NCBI GenBank assembly: GCA_963658695.1
Contig: CAVKRN010000004.1
Span: forward strand, 10,168-74,167
Reading direction: 5' to 3'
Length of the DNA: 64,000 nt
Origin: CAG-791 sp963658695
GTDB taxonomy: Bacteria > Bacillota > Clostridia > Lachnospirales > Lachnospiraceae
Shown: one piece after another, positions 16,403 to 24,884 of the stretch
Layout: each line of letters begins with the position of its first letter
Position numbering within the stretch: position 1 is the first letter of the stretch
Made by a program: the position numbers and the translations under genes
Notes under the pieces: generated by a model
What the model saw: the letters and a program-made list of their open reading frames with translations, nothing else
Databases searched by the model: none
Told to the model about the DNA's origin: nothing

Positions 16403-17317
16403 ATGAACGAAACCATGAAGCGGCGCATCCGCAACGCGGAGTGTGTCAACAATATCATGACCGGTGTATTCTACGGCGTCGGCGGATTCTTTCTCATGCT
16501 GATACTGGTGCTGGCGGGATACATCATTGTGCGAGGGATTCTTAGCTACTATCCGGGCGTTCTGTCCTTTACCTCGGAGGGCATCGGAAATCAGCTGTTC
16601 AACACGGTATATCTGGTATTTCTTTCTCTGCTCATCAGCGTGCCGATCGGCGTTCTGGCGGGTATTTACATGGCGGAGTACGCAGGGAACAACAAGGGGA
16701 CGAAGTTCATTCGAATCTGTATTGAATCCCTTTCCTCCCTTCCTTCCATCGTGGTCGGACTGTTCGGCTATCTGGTATTCATTCTGATGACGGGCGCAAA
16801 GTGGAATCTGATGGCAGGTGCTTTGGCCGTTTCCATCCTGAGCCTTCCGTCGATCACGACAACGACAGAGGACGCGATGCGCTCTCTTCCGAAGAGCTAT
16901 AAGCAGGGCTCAATGGCACTGGGGGCGACGCACTGGGTTAGTATCGTGAAGGTGCTTCTTCCGGCCTGCCTTCCCCGCATCATCACGGGCGTGATTCTGG
17001 CAGCGGGGCGTGGCTTCGGCGAGGCAGCAGCACTGTTGTATACTGCAGGTCAGAGTACAAGACTGAACTGGAGCAACTGGGATCTGACATCCAAAACCTG
17101 TCCCTTGAACCCGTTCCGTCCCGGGGAAACGCTGGCACTTCACATTTGGGTCATGCGAACCGAGGGTGCGTTGAATGCGAATTCGGAGAACATAGCAAAC
17201 TTTTCGGCGATGATACTGGTGCTGCTGGTCCTTGTTTTCTCTTTGATTGCAAGAATTATGACGCGGCGCATCAATGAGAAGCAGTCGGGCACACAGAAAA
17301 AAGTTCGTCAGCAGTAG
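16403..17317 (+). CDS. pstA: Phosphate ABC transporter permease PstA
   Basis: 304 residues with about six helices. Typical PstA blocks are present: ISVPIGVLAGIYMAEYAG, IESLSSLPSIVVGLFGY and the ATPase-contact loop PKSYKQGSMALGATHWVSIV. It has GRGFGEAAALLYTAG, conserved in the family. AAGGGG precedes the ATG. Fifteen bases separate it from pstB. Confidence 0.94.
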   Translation: MNETMKRRIRNAECVNNIMTGVFYGVGGFFLMLILVLAGYIIVRGILSYYPGVLSFTSEGIGNQLFNTVYLVFLSLLISVPIGVLAGIYMAEYAGNNKGTKFIRICIESLSSLPSIVVGLFGYLVFILMTGAKWNLMAGALAVSILSLPSITTTTEDAMRSLPKSYKQGSMALGATHWVSIVKVLLPACLPRIITGVILAAGRGFGEAAALLYTAGQSTRLNWSNWDLTSKTCPLNPFRPGETLALHIWVMRTEGALNANSENIANFSAMILVLLVLVFSLIARIMTRRINEKQSGTQKKVRQQ

Positions 17318-17332
17318 AGAGAAGGGAAGAAG

Positions 17333-18091
17333 ATGGAAGAGAACATGAAGTTTCAGATTAAGGATCTGGATCTGTATTATGGAGAGTTTCAGGCACTGCA
17401 CAAGATCTCCATTGACATTCCGGCAAACGAAATTACAGCACTGATCGGCCCCTCCGGATGCGGCAAATCTACGTTTCTGAAGACCCTGAACCGGATGAAT
17501 GATCTGGAGGACGGTGTCCGGATTGAGGGGGATGTGAGGCTGGACGGTGTGGATATCAACAAGGATATGGACGCCATCGAGCTCAGGAAGCGCGTCGGCA
17601 TGGTGTTCCAGCAGCCCAATCCCTTTCCGAAGAGCGTATATGAGAATGTTGCCTACGGACCGAGGATCAACGGCATTCATAAAAAATCGGAGCTGGATGC
17701 CATCGTAGAAAGAAGCCTTCGGCAGGCAGCTATCTGGGATGAGCTGAAGGATCGCCTGCACAAGAGCGCATTGGGGCTTTCCGGTGGTCAGCAGCAGCGC
17801 CTTTGTATTGCAAGAACGTTGGCCGTCGAGCCGGAGGTGATTCTGATGGATGAGCCTACCTCTGCATTGGATCCGATTTCTACGTCCAAGATTGAGGACC
17901 TGGCTATTGAGCTCAAGCGCAATTACACCATCGTCATTGTTACGCATAACATGCAGCAGGCAAGCCGCATTTCGGATAACACAGCATTCTTCCTTCTGGG
18001 CGAGCTGATTGAGTACAACAAGACGCAGAAGCTCTTCTCCATTCCTTCGGATAAGAGAACAGAGGATTACATTACGGGACGCTTTGGCTGA
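17333..18091 (+). CDS. pstB: Phosphate ABC transporter ATPase PstB
   Basis: 252 residues, standard PstB length. Walker A GPSGCGKST, Q-loop VFQQPNPFPKSVYENVAYG, signature LSGGQQQRLCIARTLA, Walker B VILMDEPTSALDP and switch His in VTHNMQQASR. The PFP(K) segment after the Q-loop is characteristic of PstB. It powers phosphate import with PstCA. AAGGG precedes the start. Followed after 17 nt by phoU. Confidence 0.96.
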   Translation: MEENMKFQIKDLDLYYGEFQALHKISIDIPANEITALIGPSGCGKSTFLKTLNRMNDLEDGVRIEGDVRLDGVDINKDMDAIELRKRVGMVFQQPNPFPKSVYENVAYGPRINGIHKKSELDAIVERSLRQAAIWDELKDRLHKSALGLSGGQQQRLCIARTLAVEPEVILMDEPTSALDPISTSKIEDLAIELKRNYTIVIVTHNMQQASRISDNTAFFLLGELIEYNKTQKLFSIPSDKRTEDYITGRFG

Positions 18092-18108
18092 GCAAGGGAG
18101 GCACTACA

Positions 18109-18792
18109 TTGAGAAATCGTTTTGATGCACAGCTGCAGCAGCTGAACAAAATGCTGATTCATATGGGGGATCTGTGCGGAATTGCCATTGAGAATGCGAC
18201 AAAAGCACTGCAGGATGGTAATATAGACATGGCCAACGACGTCATGGCGGCAGATGCGGAAATTGATCAGGCGGAACGGGAAATTGAGCGCCTGTGCCTG
18301 ACACTTCTCCTGCAGCAGCAGCCGGTGGCAAGAGATCTGCGGCAGATTTCCGCGGCGCTGAAGATGATTACAGATATGGAGCGTATCGGTGACCAGGCCT
18401 CCGACATTGCCGAGATCGTAGTCAGTGCGAAAATGGCCGAGGCCACGGATTTTCCGAAGATCGTGGAGATGAGCGTAGAAGTTACGCACATGGTAGAGAA
18501 CAGCATTAAGGCCTTTGTGGATAAGAATCTGGAGCTGGCAGGGCATGTGGAGGCCAGCGACGATGTGGTGGATATGATGTTCGATTCGGTGAAATCGCAG
18601 CTGATTGACTACATCGGAGAGAATCAGGGACAGGCAGCGCATAAGGCCATTGATCTGATTATGATTGCCAAATATCTCGAACGAATCGGCGATCATGCCA
18701 CCAACATTGCAGAGTGGGTCACATTCTCCATCACCGGCGTGCATGAGGCGAAGTTGGATACAAAGCCGCCGTTTGAGGTTGATAAGGCGTAA
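18109..18792 (+). CDS. phoU: Phosphate signalling protein PhoU
   Basis: 227 residues. The start is TTG: GGGAGG lies 7 nt upstream and the encoded N-terminus (RNRFDAQLQQLNKMLIHMG) aligns with the normal PhoU start. The protein is a repeat of two three-helix PhoU domains with metal-binding acidic motifs (EIDQAEREIE; KYLERIGDHATNIAEWV). PhoU couples the Pst transporter to the PhoR kinase and represses the regulon when phosphate is plentiful. Last gene of the pst operon; an R4 repeat follows. Confidence 0.94.
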   Translation: MRNRFDAQLQQLNKMLIHMGDLCGIAIENATKALQDGNIDMANDVMAADAEIDQAEREIERLCLTLLLQQQPVARDLRQISAALKMITDMERIGDQASDIAEIVVSAKMAEATDFPKIVEMSVEVTHMVENSIKAFVDKNLELAGHVEASDDVVDMMFDSVKSQLIDYIGENQGQAAHKAIDLIMIAKYLERIGDHATNIAEWVTFSITGVHEAKLDTKPPFEVDKA

Positions 18793-18814
18793 CGGGATTG
18801 CTGCGTGAATATGC

Positions 18815-18910
18815 GGTTACCGTGCATACGCCGGTGAAGCGATAGGGGCGTACCCGGATCGGACAACTCTGTCAGGATTCGTCGCTGGCTGGCGTGTGCA
18901 CAGTAAACTG
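18815..18910. repeat. Repeat family R4, inverted-repeat copy
   Basis: The left arm GGTTACCGTGCATACGCC and the right arm GGCGTGTGCACAGTAAAC are imperfect complements about 60 bp apart. Between them are GATCGGACAACTC and the family core GTCGCTGGCTGGCG. The same order GATCGGACAACTC...CGTCGCT recurs at 30318-30337. It fills the gap between phoU and the response regulator. Confidence 0.6.
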
Positions 18911-18951
18911 ATGTGTGAACAGAAACTGCGCGTGTACAAAGGACAAGGCTA

Positions 18952-19623
18952 ATGATTTATTGCGTAGAGGATGACGAGAACATCCGCGATCTGATTGTAT
19001 ATACACTGGAGAACACCGGATTTCAGGCCAAGGGATTTGGCGATGGCAAAAGTTTTCGGGAGGCTCTTCGCATGGAGCGCCCGGAGTTGGTGCTTATGGA
19101 TGTTATGCTGCCGGGAGAGGACGGAATTGCGCTTCTTAAGAGCATTCGCGGCGGGAATGAGACCTCTCGCATACCGGTGATCATGGTGACCGCCAAAGGG
19201 GCAGAGTTTGACAAGGTCAAGGCTCTGGATCTGGGGGCAGATGACTATGTTACAAAGCCCTTTGGGATGATGGAGCTGGTTAGCCGGATCAAGGCGGTGC
19301 TGCGGCGGAGCGGCGTAGGCACCGGAGAAGAGAACATTCTGGCGCTGGGTGAGATTGCCATGGATACCAAGCGGCATCAGGTGAGCGTGTCGGGAGAGGC
19401 GGTAGCGCTGACGCTGAAGGAGTATGAGCTCTTGAAAAAGCTCCTGATGAATTCCGAGGTGGTTCTGACGAGGGATCAGTTGCTTGAGGATGTCTGGGGA
19501 TATGACTTTGATGGTGAGACACGTACAGTGGATGTCCATGTACGGACGCTGCGGCAGAAGCTTGGCGCGGCGGGTGACCGGATTGAAACGGTGCGAGGCG
19601 TCGGATACCGGATTCGGGTATAG
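18952..19623 (+). CDS. phoP: PhoP/PhoB-like response regulator
   Basis: 223 residues of the OmpR/PhoB family. Receiver domain (1-115): acidic pocket D7/D8, phosphorylated Asp50 in LVLMDVMLPG, switch Thr80, and Lys102 in VTKPF. C-terminal winged helix (about 130-223) with LTLKEYELLKKLL and RTVDVHVRTLRQKLG. Next to a PhoR-like kinase, phoU and two Pho boxes, it is very probably the phosphate regulator that binds those boxes. The symbol is by context; phoB would be equally apt. Confidence 0.88.
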   Translation: MIYCVEDDENIRDLIVYTLENTGFQAKGFGDGKSFREALRMERPELVLMDVMLPGEDGIALLKSIRGGNETSRIPVIMVTAKGAEFDKVKALDLGADDYVTKPFGMMELVSRIKAVLRRSGVGTGEENILALGEIAMDTKRHQVSVSGEAVALTLKEYELLKKLLMNSEVVLTRDQLLEDVWGYDFDGETRTVDVHVRTLRQKLGAAGDRIETVRGVGYRIRV

Positions 19624-19665
19624 CGGTGCGTTAGGAATTGATTCGATTCCATAAAGGATGGATTT

Positions 19666-20994
19666 ATGAGAAAGAAAATCCAGAAGAGTATGTTCATGGT
19701 GATTGGTGTAACGCTGGCCATTGCGTATACCATCACCATTTTTTTCGTGTATAGCAGAATCCGTTCTCTGGCACAGGAGAGTATCCAGAGAGTGGCGGAG
19801 TACACAGCAGCAGCGGTGAATATCTCTGGGGAAACATATCTGCGCCGGTTGGATGATGTGGAGCAGAATACGCGTATTACGTTGATCGGTTCGGATGGCA
19901 CAGTTCTCTATGATACGGTGCAGGACGAGTATTCGCTGGAAAACCATAAAAACCGTCCGGAGGTGAAGGATGCGCTCGCAAAAGGAATCGGGCAGGATGT
20001 TCGTCACTCGGATACGGTGGGACAGGATATGTTTTACTGTGCCATCCGACTGGAGGATGGAAATGTTCTTCGTGTGTCTATGGCGGTGCGCAGTACGACC
20101 AATACAGCGCTTACGCTGCTGCCGGTGATGGGACTGATCGCGGCGGCAATGCTGGTCCTTTCTTATTTTATTGCAAAGCGTCAGGCAACCGCTCTGGTGC
20201 AGCCAATCAATCAGCTGAATCTGGATCAGCCGCTGAACAACGAAATCTACGATGAGATGCGGCCTCTTTTAAAGCGTATTGAGGAATCCAATCGAGCAAA
20301 GGAGGCGGTGGCGGAAATGAGGAAAGAGTTTTCGGCGAATGTTTCGCATGAGCTCAAAACGCCGCTGACCTCCATTTCGGGTTATGCAGAGATCATGCGC
20401 GACGGACTGGTGCGAGCTGAGGATGTTTCCAAGTTTTCGGATCGCATCTACCGGGAAGCACAGCGGATGCTGACGCTGATTGATGACATCATACAGCTGT
20501 CCCGTTTGGATGAGGGGAGATTGGAGCAGTCGGAGGAGCTTGTGGATCTGTTTGAGCTTTCCCATGATATTGTCAGCCGATTGGGCTCAAAGGCAACGGA
20601 GTGCGGCGTGCATGTGGAGCTGACGGGGGAATCCTGCAGCATATACGGCGTGCGAAGGCTCCTGGATGAGATGATTTACAATCTGACCGAGAATGCCATC
20701 AAGTACAACCACAGGGGCGGTCGCGTGACGCTCTGGGTTGGCAAGCTGATGAATACGCCGGAGGTCATTGTTACGGACAATGGAATCGGAATTGCCAAGG
20801 ATCAGCAGGATCGGATTTTTGAACGGTTTTACCGCGTGGATAAGAGTCGTTCCAAGGAAACCGGCGGTACGGGCCTTGGCCTTTCCATTGTAAAGCACGG
20901 CGCAGAGCTGTCTCGTGCAGATATTAAGGTGACATCTGAGCTGGGGCGGGGAACCCGAATGGAGCTTGTGTTCCACCAGAAAGAGGGAAATTAA
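19666..20994 (+). CDS. phoR: PhoR-like sensor histidine kinase
   Basis: 442 residues: N-terminal helix (IQKSMFMVIGVTLAIAYTIT), an extracytoplasmic domain of about 130 residues, a second helix (TALTLLPVMGLIAAAMLVLSY), a linker, then HisKA with the H-box SHELKTPLTSISGYAEIM (His228) and a HATPase domain with N-box TENAIKYN, VTDNGIGIAKDQQ, FERFYRVDKSRS and GTGLGLSIVKH. It would phosphorylate the adjacent regulator under phosphate limitation. Forty-two bases separate the genes. No PAS domain is obvious between the second helix and the H-box. Confidence 0.88.
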   Translation: MRKKIQKSMFMVIGVTLAIAYTITIFFVYSRIRSLAQESIQRVAEYTAAAVNISGETYLRRLDDVEQNTRITLIGSDGTVLYDTVQDEYSLENHKNRPEVKDALAKGIGQDVRHSDTVGQDMFYCAIRLEDGNVLRVSMAVRSTTNTALTLLPVMGLIAAAMLVLSYFIAKRQATALVQPINQLNLDQPLNNEIYDEMRPLLKRIEESNRAKEAVAEMRKEFSANVSHELKTPLTSISGYAEIMRDGLVRAEDVSKFSDRIYREAQRMLTLIDDIIQLSRLDEGRLEQSEELVDLFELSHDIVSRLGSKATECGVHVELTGESCSIYGVRRLLDEMIYNLTENAIKYNHRGGRVTLWVGKLMNTPEVIVTDNGIGIAKDQQDRIFERFYRVDKSRSKETGGTGLGLSIVKHGAELSRADIKVTSELGRGTRMELVFHQKEGN

Positions 20995-21000
20995 CAAAAG

Positions 21001-21055
21001 CTTTACGAGAACTTTACAAAGAAATGACATAGATCTTACCTAGATTTTATCCGCT
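21001..21055 (+). promoter_or_regulatory. Five-unit Pho box upstream of the Na+/Pi cotransporter
   Basis: Five consecutive 11-mers fill this stretch: CTTTACGAGAA, CTTTACAAAGA, AATGACATAGA, TCTTACCTAGA and TTTTATCCGCT. The shared TTTAC/TTAC core repeating every 11 bp is the pattern of a Gram-positive Pho box. A -10-like TACTAT follows at 21063-21068 and the gene starts at 21118. The array begins six bases after the kinase stop codon. This supports phosphate-starvation induction by the neighbouring two-component system. Confidence 0.78.
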
Positions 21056-21117
21056 ATCGTGCTACTATACCTTTTGGTAGGAAGAATGTAAGAAGTGTGT
21101 GAAGAAGGAGAGATCAT

Positions 21118-22842
21118 ATGTCAGATCTTGTAACAACACTATTCGGTTTGCTGGGCGGTTTGGCTGTTTTCCTGTATGGAATGAATCAGATGAGCGAATC
21201 GCTGCAGAAGGCAGCCGGCGAGAAAATGCGCAGCATCCTGGGATTCCTTACGAAAAATCCGCTGATGGGTGCATTGGCAGGCGCTTTGGTAACGGCGGTG
21301 CTGCAGTCGTCCAGTGCAACAACGGTCATGGTGATTGGATTTGTCAGTGCGGGGCTGATGGGACTGCCGCAGGCAATTTCGGTGATTTTCGGTGCGAACA
21401 TCGGTACCACGATGACCGCGCAGCTTATCGCTTTTGACATCGGTGATTACATTTATCCCATTCTGTTCATTGGATTTCTTGTCCAGTTTCTTGCAAAGGA
21501 TGAGAAGGTCAAGAACGTTGCCATGGTATTCTTCTCCTTTGGATTATTATTTGAAGGAATCCAGATCATGTCTTCGGTTATGAAGCCGTTGGCGGCCAGC
21601 CCGATCTTTACCGAACTGATGGGGAAAGTGCGGGATGTTCCTTTGCTTGGCGTTTTGTTGGGACTTTGCATGACGCTGGTGGTACAGTCGTCGTCTGCAA
21701 CCATTGCGGTGCTCCAGAGCTTTGCATCCCAGGCGGGACCTGACGGCGTTTCCAGTGTGATCGGACTTGCCGGAGCGATCCCGATCCTGTTGGGAGACAA
21801 CATCGGAACGACCATCACGGCGCTTTTGGCATCGGTAGGACAGAGCAAGGATGCCAAGCGGACGGCAGTGGCGCATTCCTGCTTTAATATTACCGGTTCT
21901 GCCGTGTTCATATTCCTGATTCCGTGGTTTGCGAAGTTTGTGGAATGGATTTCTCCGAAGGGTCCGGAGGTAGAGGTGATTTCCCGGCAGATTGCAAATG
22001 CGCACACCGCCTTCAATGTTGTCTGTACCATTGCGTGGCTGCCGTTGATCACACTGATGGTGAAGATTGTCTGCCGTATTGTACCGGATCGCCCGGTGGC
22101 TGGGGGTGTTGCAGAACCGGAAGGCCAGCCGATGTATCTGGATCTTCGCATGGTGGCACAGCCGGAGGCAGCCCTGATTCTGGTTTCCAGAGAAATTGAT
22201 CGCTGTGTCAAAAATGCAAAGACATTGATTCCGGACATGCATGAAGCAATTCTGGAGGGTCTTGAGGGCGGTACAGCTCCGTCCATGGAACGGAAGGCGG
22301 AGAAGGCTTATTTTCAATCCTATAAGAGCTGCAAAGCTGTGCAGAAAAGCGTGATTTCGTACATTACAGAGCTCTTCACCAGCGGATCGCTTACGGCGGA
22401 TCAGGCGGATCAGACTTCCGGTCTTCTGGCGGTCATCACAAATGTGGATCGGATATCGGACCGCTGCAGCGACATTGTGACAGGTATATCGGCACTGCAT
22501 AAAGAAGGGAAAACGCTGTCTAAGGAAGCCACAGCTGAGGTGGAAAAATGCTTTGCTGCAGCGGGCGGTCTTTATGAGCTTTCAACTGATCTTTTGTACG
22601 AGCAGGAATCATCCGAGATGGATTCGTCCCAGATCAAAAAGGCCAGGAACAAGCTGCATAAGGTAGTGCGACAGTTCAACAAAGCACACTTAAAGCGCGT
22701 TGAAAAAGGTAAGTGTACAAAGGAGATGACAGGCATATACGCAGAGCTTCTCTACAATGTGGACCGCATTGCGGACAACTGCGTTGGAATTTCGGAGGAA
22801 GCGATCGATCATGCGGGGTGTCTGCAGATTTCGGCGATGTAG
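21118..22842 (+). CDS. Na+/phosphate cotransporter with PhoU-like C-terminal domain
   Basis: 574 residues of the PNaS (NptA) family. The N-terminal 330 residues hold two inverted repeats with the family's glutamine/serine motifs (TAVLQSSSATTVMVIGF; LVVQSSSATIAVLQSF) and GANIGTTMTAQLI / GDNIGTTITALL. The C-terminal 220 residues are helical and PhoU-like (DRISDRCSDIVTGISAL; VDRIADNCVGISEEAID). It should import phosphate with sodium, complementing Pst. Good ribosome binding site (AAGGAGAG). Preceded by a clear Pho box. Confidence 0.92.
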   Translation: MSDLVTTLFGLLGGLAVFLYGMNQMSESLQKAAGEKMRSILGFLTKNPLMGALAGALVTAVLQSSSATTVMVIGFVSAGLMGLPQAISVIFGANIGTTMTAQLIAFDIGDYIYPILFIGFLVQFLAKDEKVKNVAMVFFSFGLLFEGIQIMSSVMKPLAASPIFTELMGKVRDVPLLGVLLGLCMTLVVQSSSATIAVLQSFASQAGPDGVSSVIGLAGAIPILLGDNIGTTITALLASVGQSKDAKRTAVAHSCFNITGSAVFIFLIPWFAKFVEWISPKGPEVEVISRQIANAHTAFNVVCTIAWLPLITLMVKIVCRIVPDRPVAGGVAEPEGQPMYLDLRMVAQPEAALILVSREIDRCVKNAKTLIPDMHEAILEGLEGGTAPSMERKAEKAYFQSYKSCKAVQKSVISYITELFTSGSLTADQADQTSGLLAVITNVDRISDRCSDIVTGISALHKEGKTLSKEATAEVEKCFAAAGGLYELSTDLLYEQESSEMDSSQIKKARNKLHKVVRQFNKAHLKRVEKGKCTKEMTGIYAELLYNVDRIADNCVGISEEAIDHAGCLQISAM

Positions 22843-22850
22843 TAACAGTT

Positions 22851-22882
22851 CACCCGTCGCTGGCTGGCGTCGGTACAGTAAC
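22851..22882. repeat. Repeat family R4 copy
   Basis: CACCCGTCGCTGGCTGGCG followed by TCGGTACAGTAAC; the core is identical to the one at 18881 and the right half to 32354. Lies 9 bp after the cotransporter stop codon. Confidence 0.55.
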
Positions 22883-23157
22883 GCGATGGAACCGGCATCA
22901 AAAGTTTAACTTGACGTGCGCGGCGTAGAAATGTAAGGTTGATGATATGAAAAGGGAGTAGCTGCCTGGACAGTGTACCGTGCGTGAGAGGATTTGTGGC
23001 GCCTAGCCTCATCTCGGATTTCTTTTGAAATCCCGGTGTGGTTGGTACAGAAACGGTGCAAGGGCCAGGATCCGGCATCGTCAATACGGCCCAGATACAA
23101 TAGTTTTATAAATCATGTATTAGGTCCGGTGTCGGAACAGAGGAGAGCTTGTGAATC

Positions 23158-23213
23158 TGGCGGCAAGACTTTTATTGCAGGTAGATGCAGTAAAGGTCTT
23201 GCCGCTTTTGTTA
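23158..23213 (+). terminator. Intrinsic terminator or attenuator upstream of the beta-subunit gene
   Basis: GCGGCAAGACTTTTATTGCA pairs with TGCAGTAAAGGTCTTGCCGC, followed by TTTTGTT. It is a nearly perfect stem of about 20 bp. It lies about 130 bp before the decarboxylase beta subunit, so it ends either cotransporter transcripts or a short leader. Confidence 0.7.
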
Positions 23214-23340
23214 TCCCTTCATGACTTTCGCAAAGCGCAAGATCCACTGGCTCTACCACATTGATAACGATTCGGAGACTGGCGGTTTGGCAAAGGTGCT
23301 CTGAATGGTTGTATCGATTCAGTATCTATGGAGGTATCAA

Positions 23341-24477
23341 ATGCAGCAGCTGATGGACTTGTTCGGCAACGTGACCAATCTGACATGGCAGATGGTCGCC
23401 ATGTGGGGAATCGGCGGAATTCTCATATGGCTTGGAATTAAAAAGGAGATGGAGCCTACGCTCCTGGTGCCCATGGGGTTCGGTGCCATTTTTGTTAATC
23501 TGCCTTTGTCGGGGGCGGTGACACAGACTATCGATGGAATTCTTACCGAGGGACCGCTGGATGTTCTGTTTAATTCCGGAATTTCCAATGAGCTGTTCCT
23601 TCTACTCTTGTTCATCGGTATCGGGGCGATGATTGATTTCACGCCGCTTCTGGCCAACCCGACGATGATGCTCTTCGGCGCGGCGGCACAGTTTGGTATT
23701 TTCTTTACCTTGAGTCTGGCCACGCTCTTTGGGTTCTCGTTGCAGGATGCGGCTTCGGTCGGCATCATCGGTGCAGCAGACGGACCGACCTCCATTTTCG
23801 TGGCGGACTATTTCAGTTCCAAATATCTGGGTGCAATCATTGTTGCTGCCTATTCCTACATGGCACTGGTTCCTATCATTCAGCCTCCGGTGATCCGTAT
23901 GATTACCACAAAGGCAGAGAGAACCATTCACATGGACTATCAGGCAGGAAGTGTATCGAAGACGGCAAAGATCCTCTTCCCGATCTGCATTACGGTAGTG
24001 GCAGGCCTCATTGCTCCGCGCAGCGTGGCCCTGGTTGGCTTTTTGATGTTCGGCAATCTGATTCGTGAGTGCGGCGTGCTGGATTCCCTGTCGGATACCG
24101 CACAGGGAACACTGGCAAACCTCATTACACTGCTGCTGGGGATTACGGTTGCATCCCAGATGCGCGCGGAGAACTTCCTGAATGTGCAGACACTGTTTAT
24201 TCTGCTGCTGGGACTGGTCGCGTTTATTTTCGATACGGCCGGCGGCGTGCTGTTCGCGAAGATCCTGAATCTGTTCCTGAAAAAGAAGATCAATCCGATG
24301 ATTGGTGCCTGCGGAATTTCTGCCTTTCCGATGTCGGCCCGCGTGATCACACAGATGGGCCTGAAGGAGGATCCGACCAATGTCCTGATCATGCAGGCCA
24401 CCAGTGTCAATGTATCCGGACAGATTGCATCGGTTATTGCAGGCGGACTGCTTCTGAGCCTGATTCCGCTGATGTAA
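23341..24477 (+). CDS. Na+-translocating decarboxylase beta subunit
   Basis: 378 residues from the ATG at 23341 (GGAGG 7 nt upstream; an in-frame ATG at 23305 has no such site). Highly hydrophobic, about ten helices. Family motifs of OadB/MmdB/GcdB are present: GFGAIFVNLPL, LLLFIGIGAMIDFTPLL, IIGAADGPTSIFVADYF and the C-terminal ISAFPMSARVITQMGL, where the Asp of GAADGPTS binds Na+. These subunits couple decarboxylation of oxaloacetate, methylmalonyl-CoA or glutaconyl-CoA to Na+ export. Only a tiny gamma-like gene follows; no carboxyltransferase or biotin carrier is nearby, so the substrate is unresolved. Confidence 0.9.
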   Translation: MQQLMDLFGNVTNLTWQMVAMWGIGGILIWLGIKKEMEPTLLVPMGFGAIFVNLPLSGAVTQTIDGILTEGPLDVLFNSGISNELFLLLLFIGIGAMIDFTPLLANPTMMLFGAAAQFGIFFTLSLATLFGFSLQDAASVGIIGAADGPTSIFVADYFSSKYLGAIIVAAYSYMALVPIIQPPVIRMITTKAERTIHMDYQAGSVSKTAKILFPICITVVAGLIAPRSVALVGFLMFGNLIRECGVLDSLSDTAQGTLANLITLLLGITVASQMRAENFLNVQTLFILLLGLVAFIFDTAGGVLFAKILNLFLKKKINPMIGACGISAFPMSARVITQMGLKEDPTNVLIMQATSVNVSGQIASVIAGGLLLSLIPLM

Positions 24478-24520
24478 GGGTGTACTATAAATCTGCTTGA
24501 TGTTAAAAGGAGAACAGCAA

Positions 24521-24655
24521 ATGCTTGCGAATTTTATGGAATCGTTAAAGGTTATGGGCTTTGGTATGCTTGGAATCTTTGTGGTGGCAATTGTTCTGAT
24601 TGTCATTATGAAGGTGTTGACGTCCTTATTCCCGGCAAAAAAGGAAGAGGAATAA
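24521..24655 (+). CDS. 44-residue OadG-like decarboxylase gamma subunit
   Basis: ATG at 24521 preceded by AAAAGGAG at 9 nt. The protein begins MLANFMESLKVMGFGMLGIF and ends SLFPAKKEEE: one membrane helix, then a short charged tail. That is the layout of the small gamma (OadG) or delta subunits of Na+-pump decarboxylases, which hold the complex together, though it is shorter than most. It lies 43 nt after the beta subunit and is followed by a terminator, so the two form an operon. Confidence 0.72.
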   Translation: MLANFMESLKVMGFGMLGIFVVAIVLIVIMKVLTSLFPAKKEEE

Positions 24656-24687
24656 ATCAAAGATATAGGTAAGGATTGGGAACGGTA

Positions 24688-24730
24688 AGGCCGGCCGGGA
24701 TCTCCTATGCAGGAGATCTTGGCCGGCTTG
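24688..24730 (+). terminator. Terminator-like hairpin after the beta/gamma operon
   Basis: AGGCCGGCC..GATCTCC and GGAGATC..GGCCGGCTT pair around TATGCA. Very stable stem but only a weak T tract (TTGTCGTTG), so termination efficiency is uncertain. Confidence 0.6.
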
Positions 24731-24770
24731 TCGTTGCACAACCGCACGCCGGCGACGGGTCCTGGTACAT

Positions 24771-24803
24771 ACATCCGCCACCCTGTCGCTTAGCGAGGAT
24801 ATA
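24771..24803. repeat. Repeat family R4 copy, short
   Basis: CCACCCTGTCGCTTAGCGAGG matches the core form seen at 7130 (CCCTGTCGCTTGGCGAGG) apart from two bases. A degenerate relative of the R4 set. Confidence 0.4.
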
Positions 24804-24884
24804 CCGCAATCATAGGATTGTGTGATTGCTGGAAAAAAAGTTATAATCACTGATGTATACCGTGGAATCGGTGGAAAGGGGACA

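Larger units (their letters stand above)
22843..23340. other. 498-bp intergenic region with an R4 repeat and a terminator
   Basis: Contains an R4 copy directly after the cotransporter (22851-22882) and a strong hairpin at 23158-23213. I compared the stretch with the common riboswitch consensus motifs I know and found no match. The interval from about 23096 (a TACAAT box) to the hairpin could be a short leader or a small RNA of about 110 nt. No open reading frame with a ribosome binding site. Confidence 0.5.

Noticed and set aside
23041..23213. Riboswitch before the Na+-pump beta subunit
   Set aside because: A leader-like stretch ends in a terminator, but I could not match it to the consensus of any riboswitch class I know.
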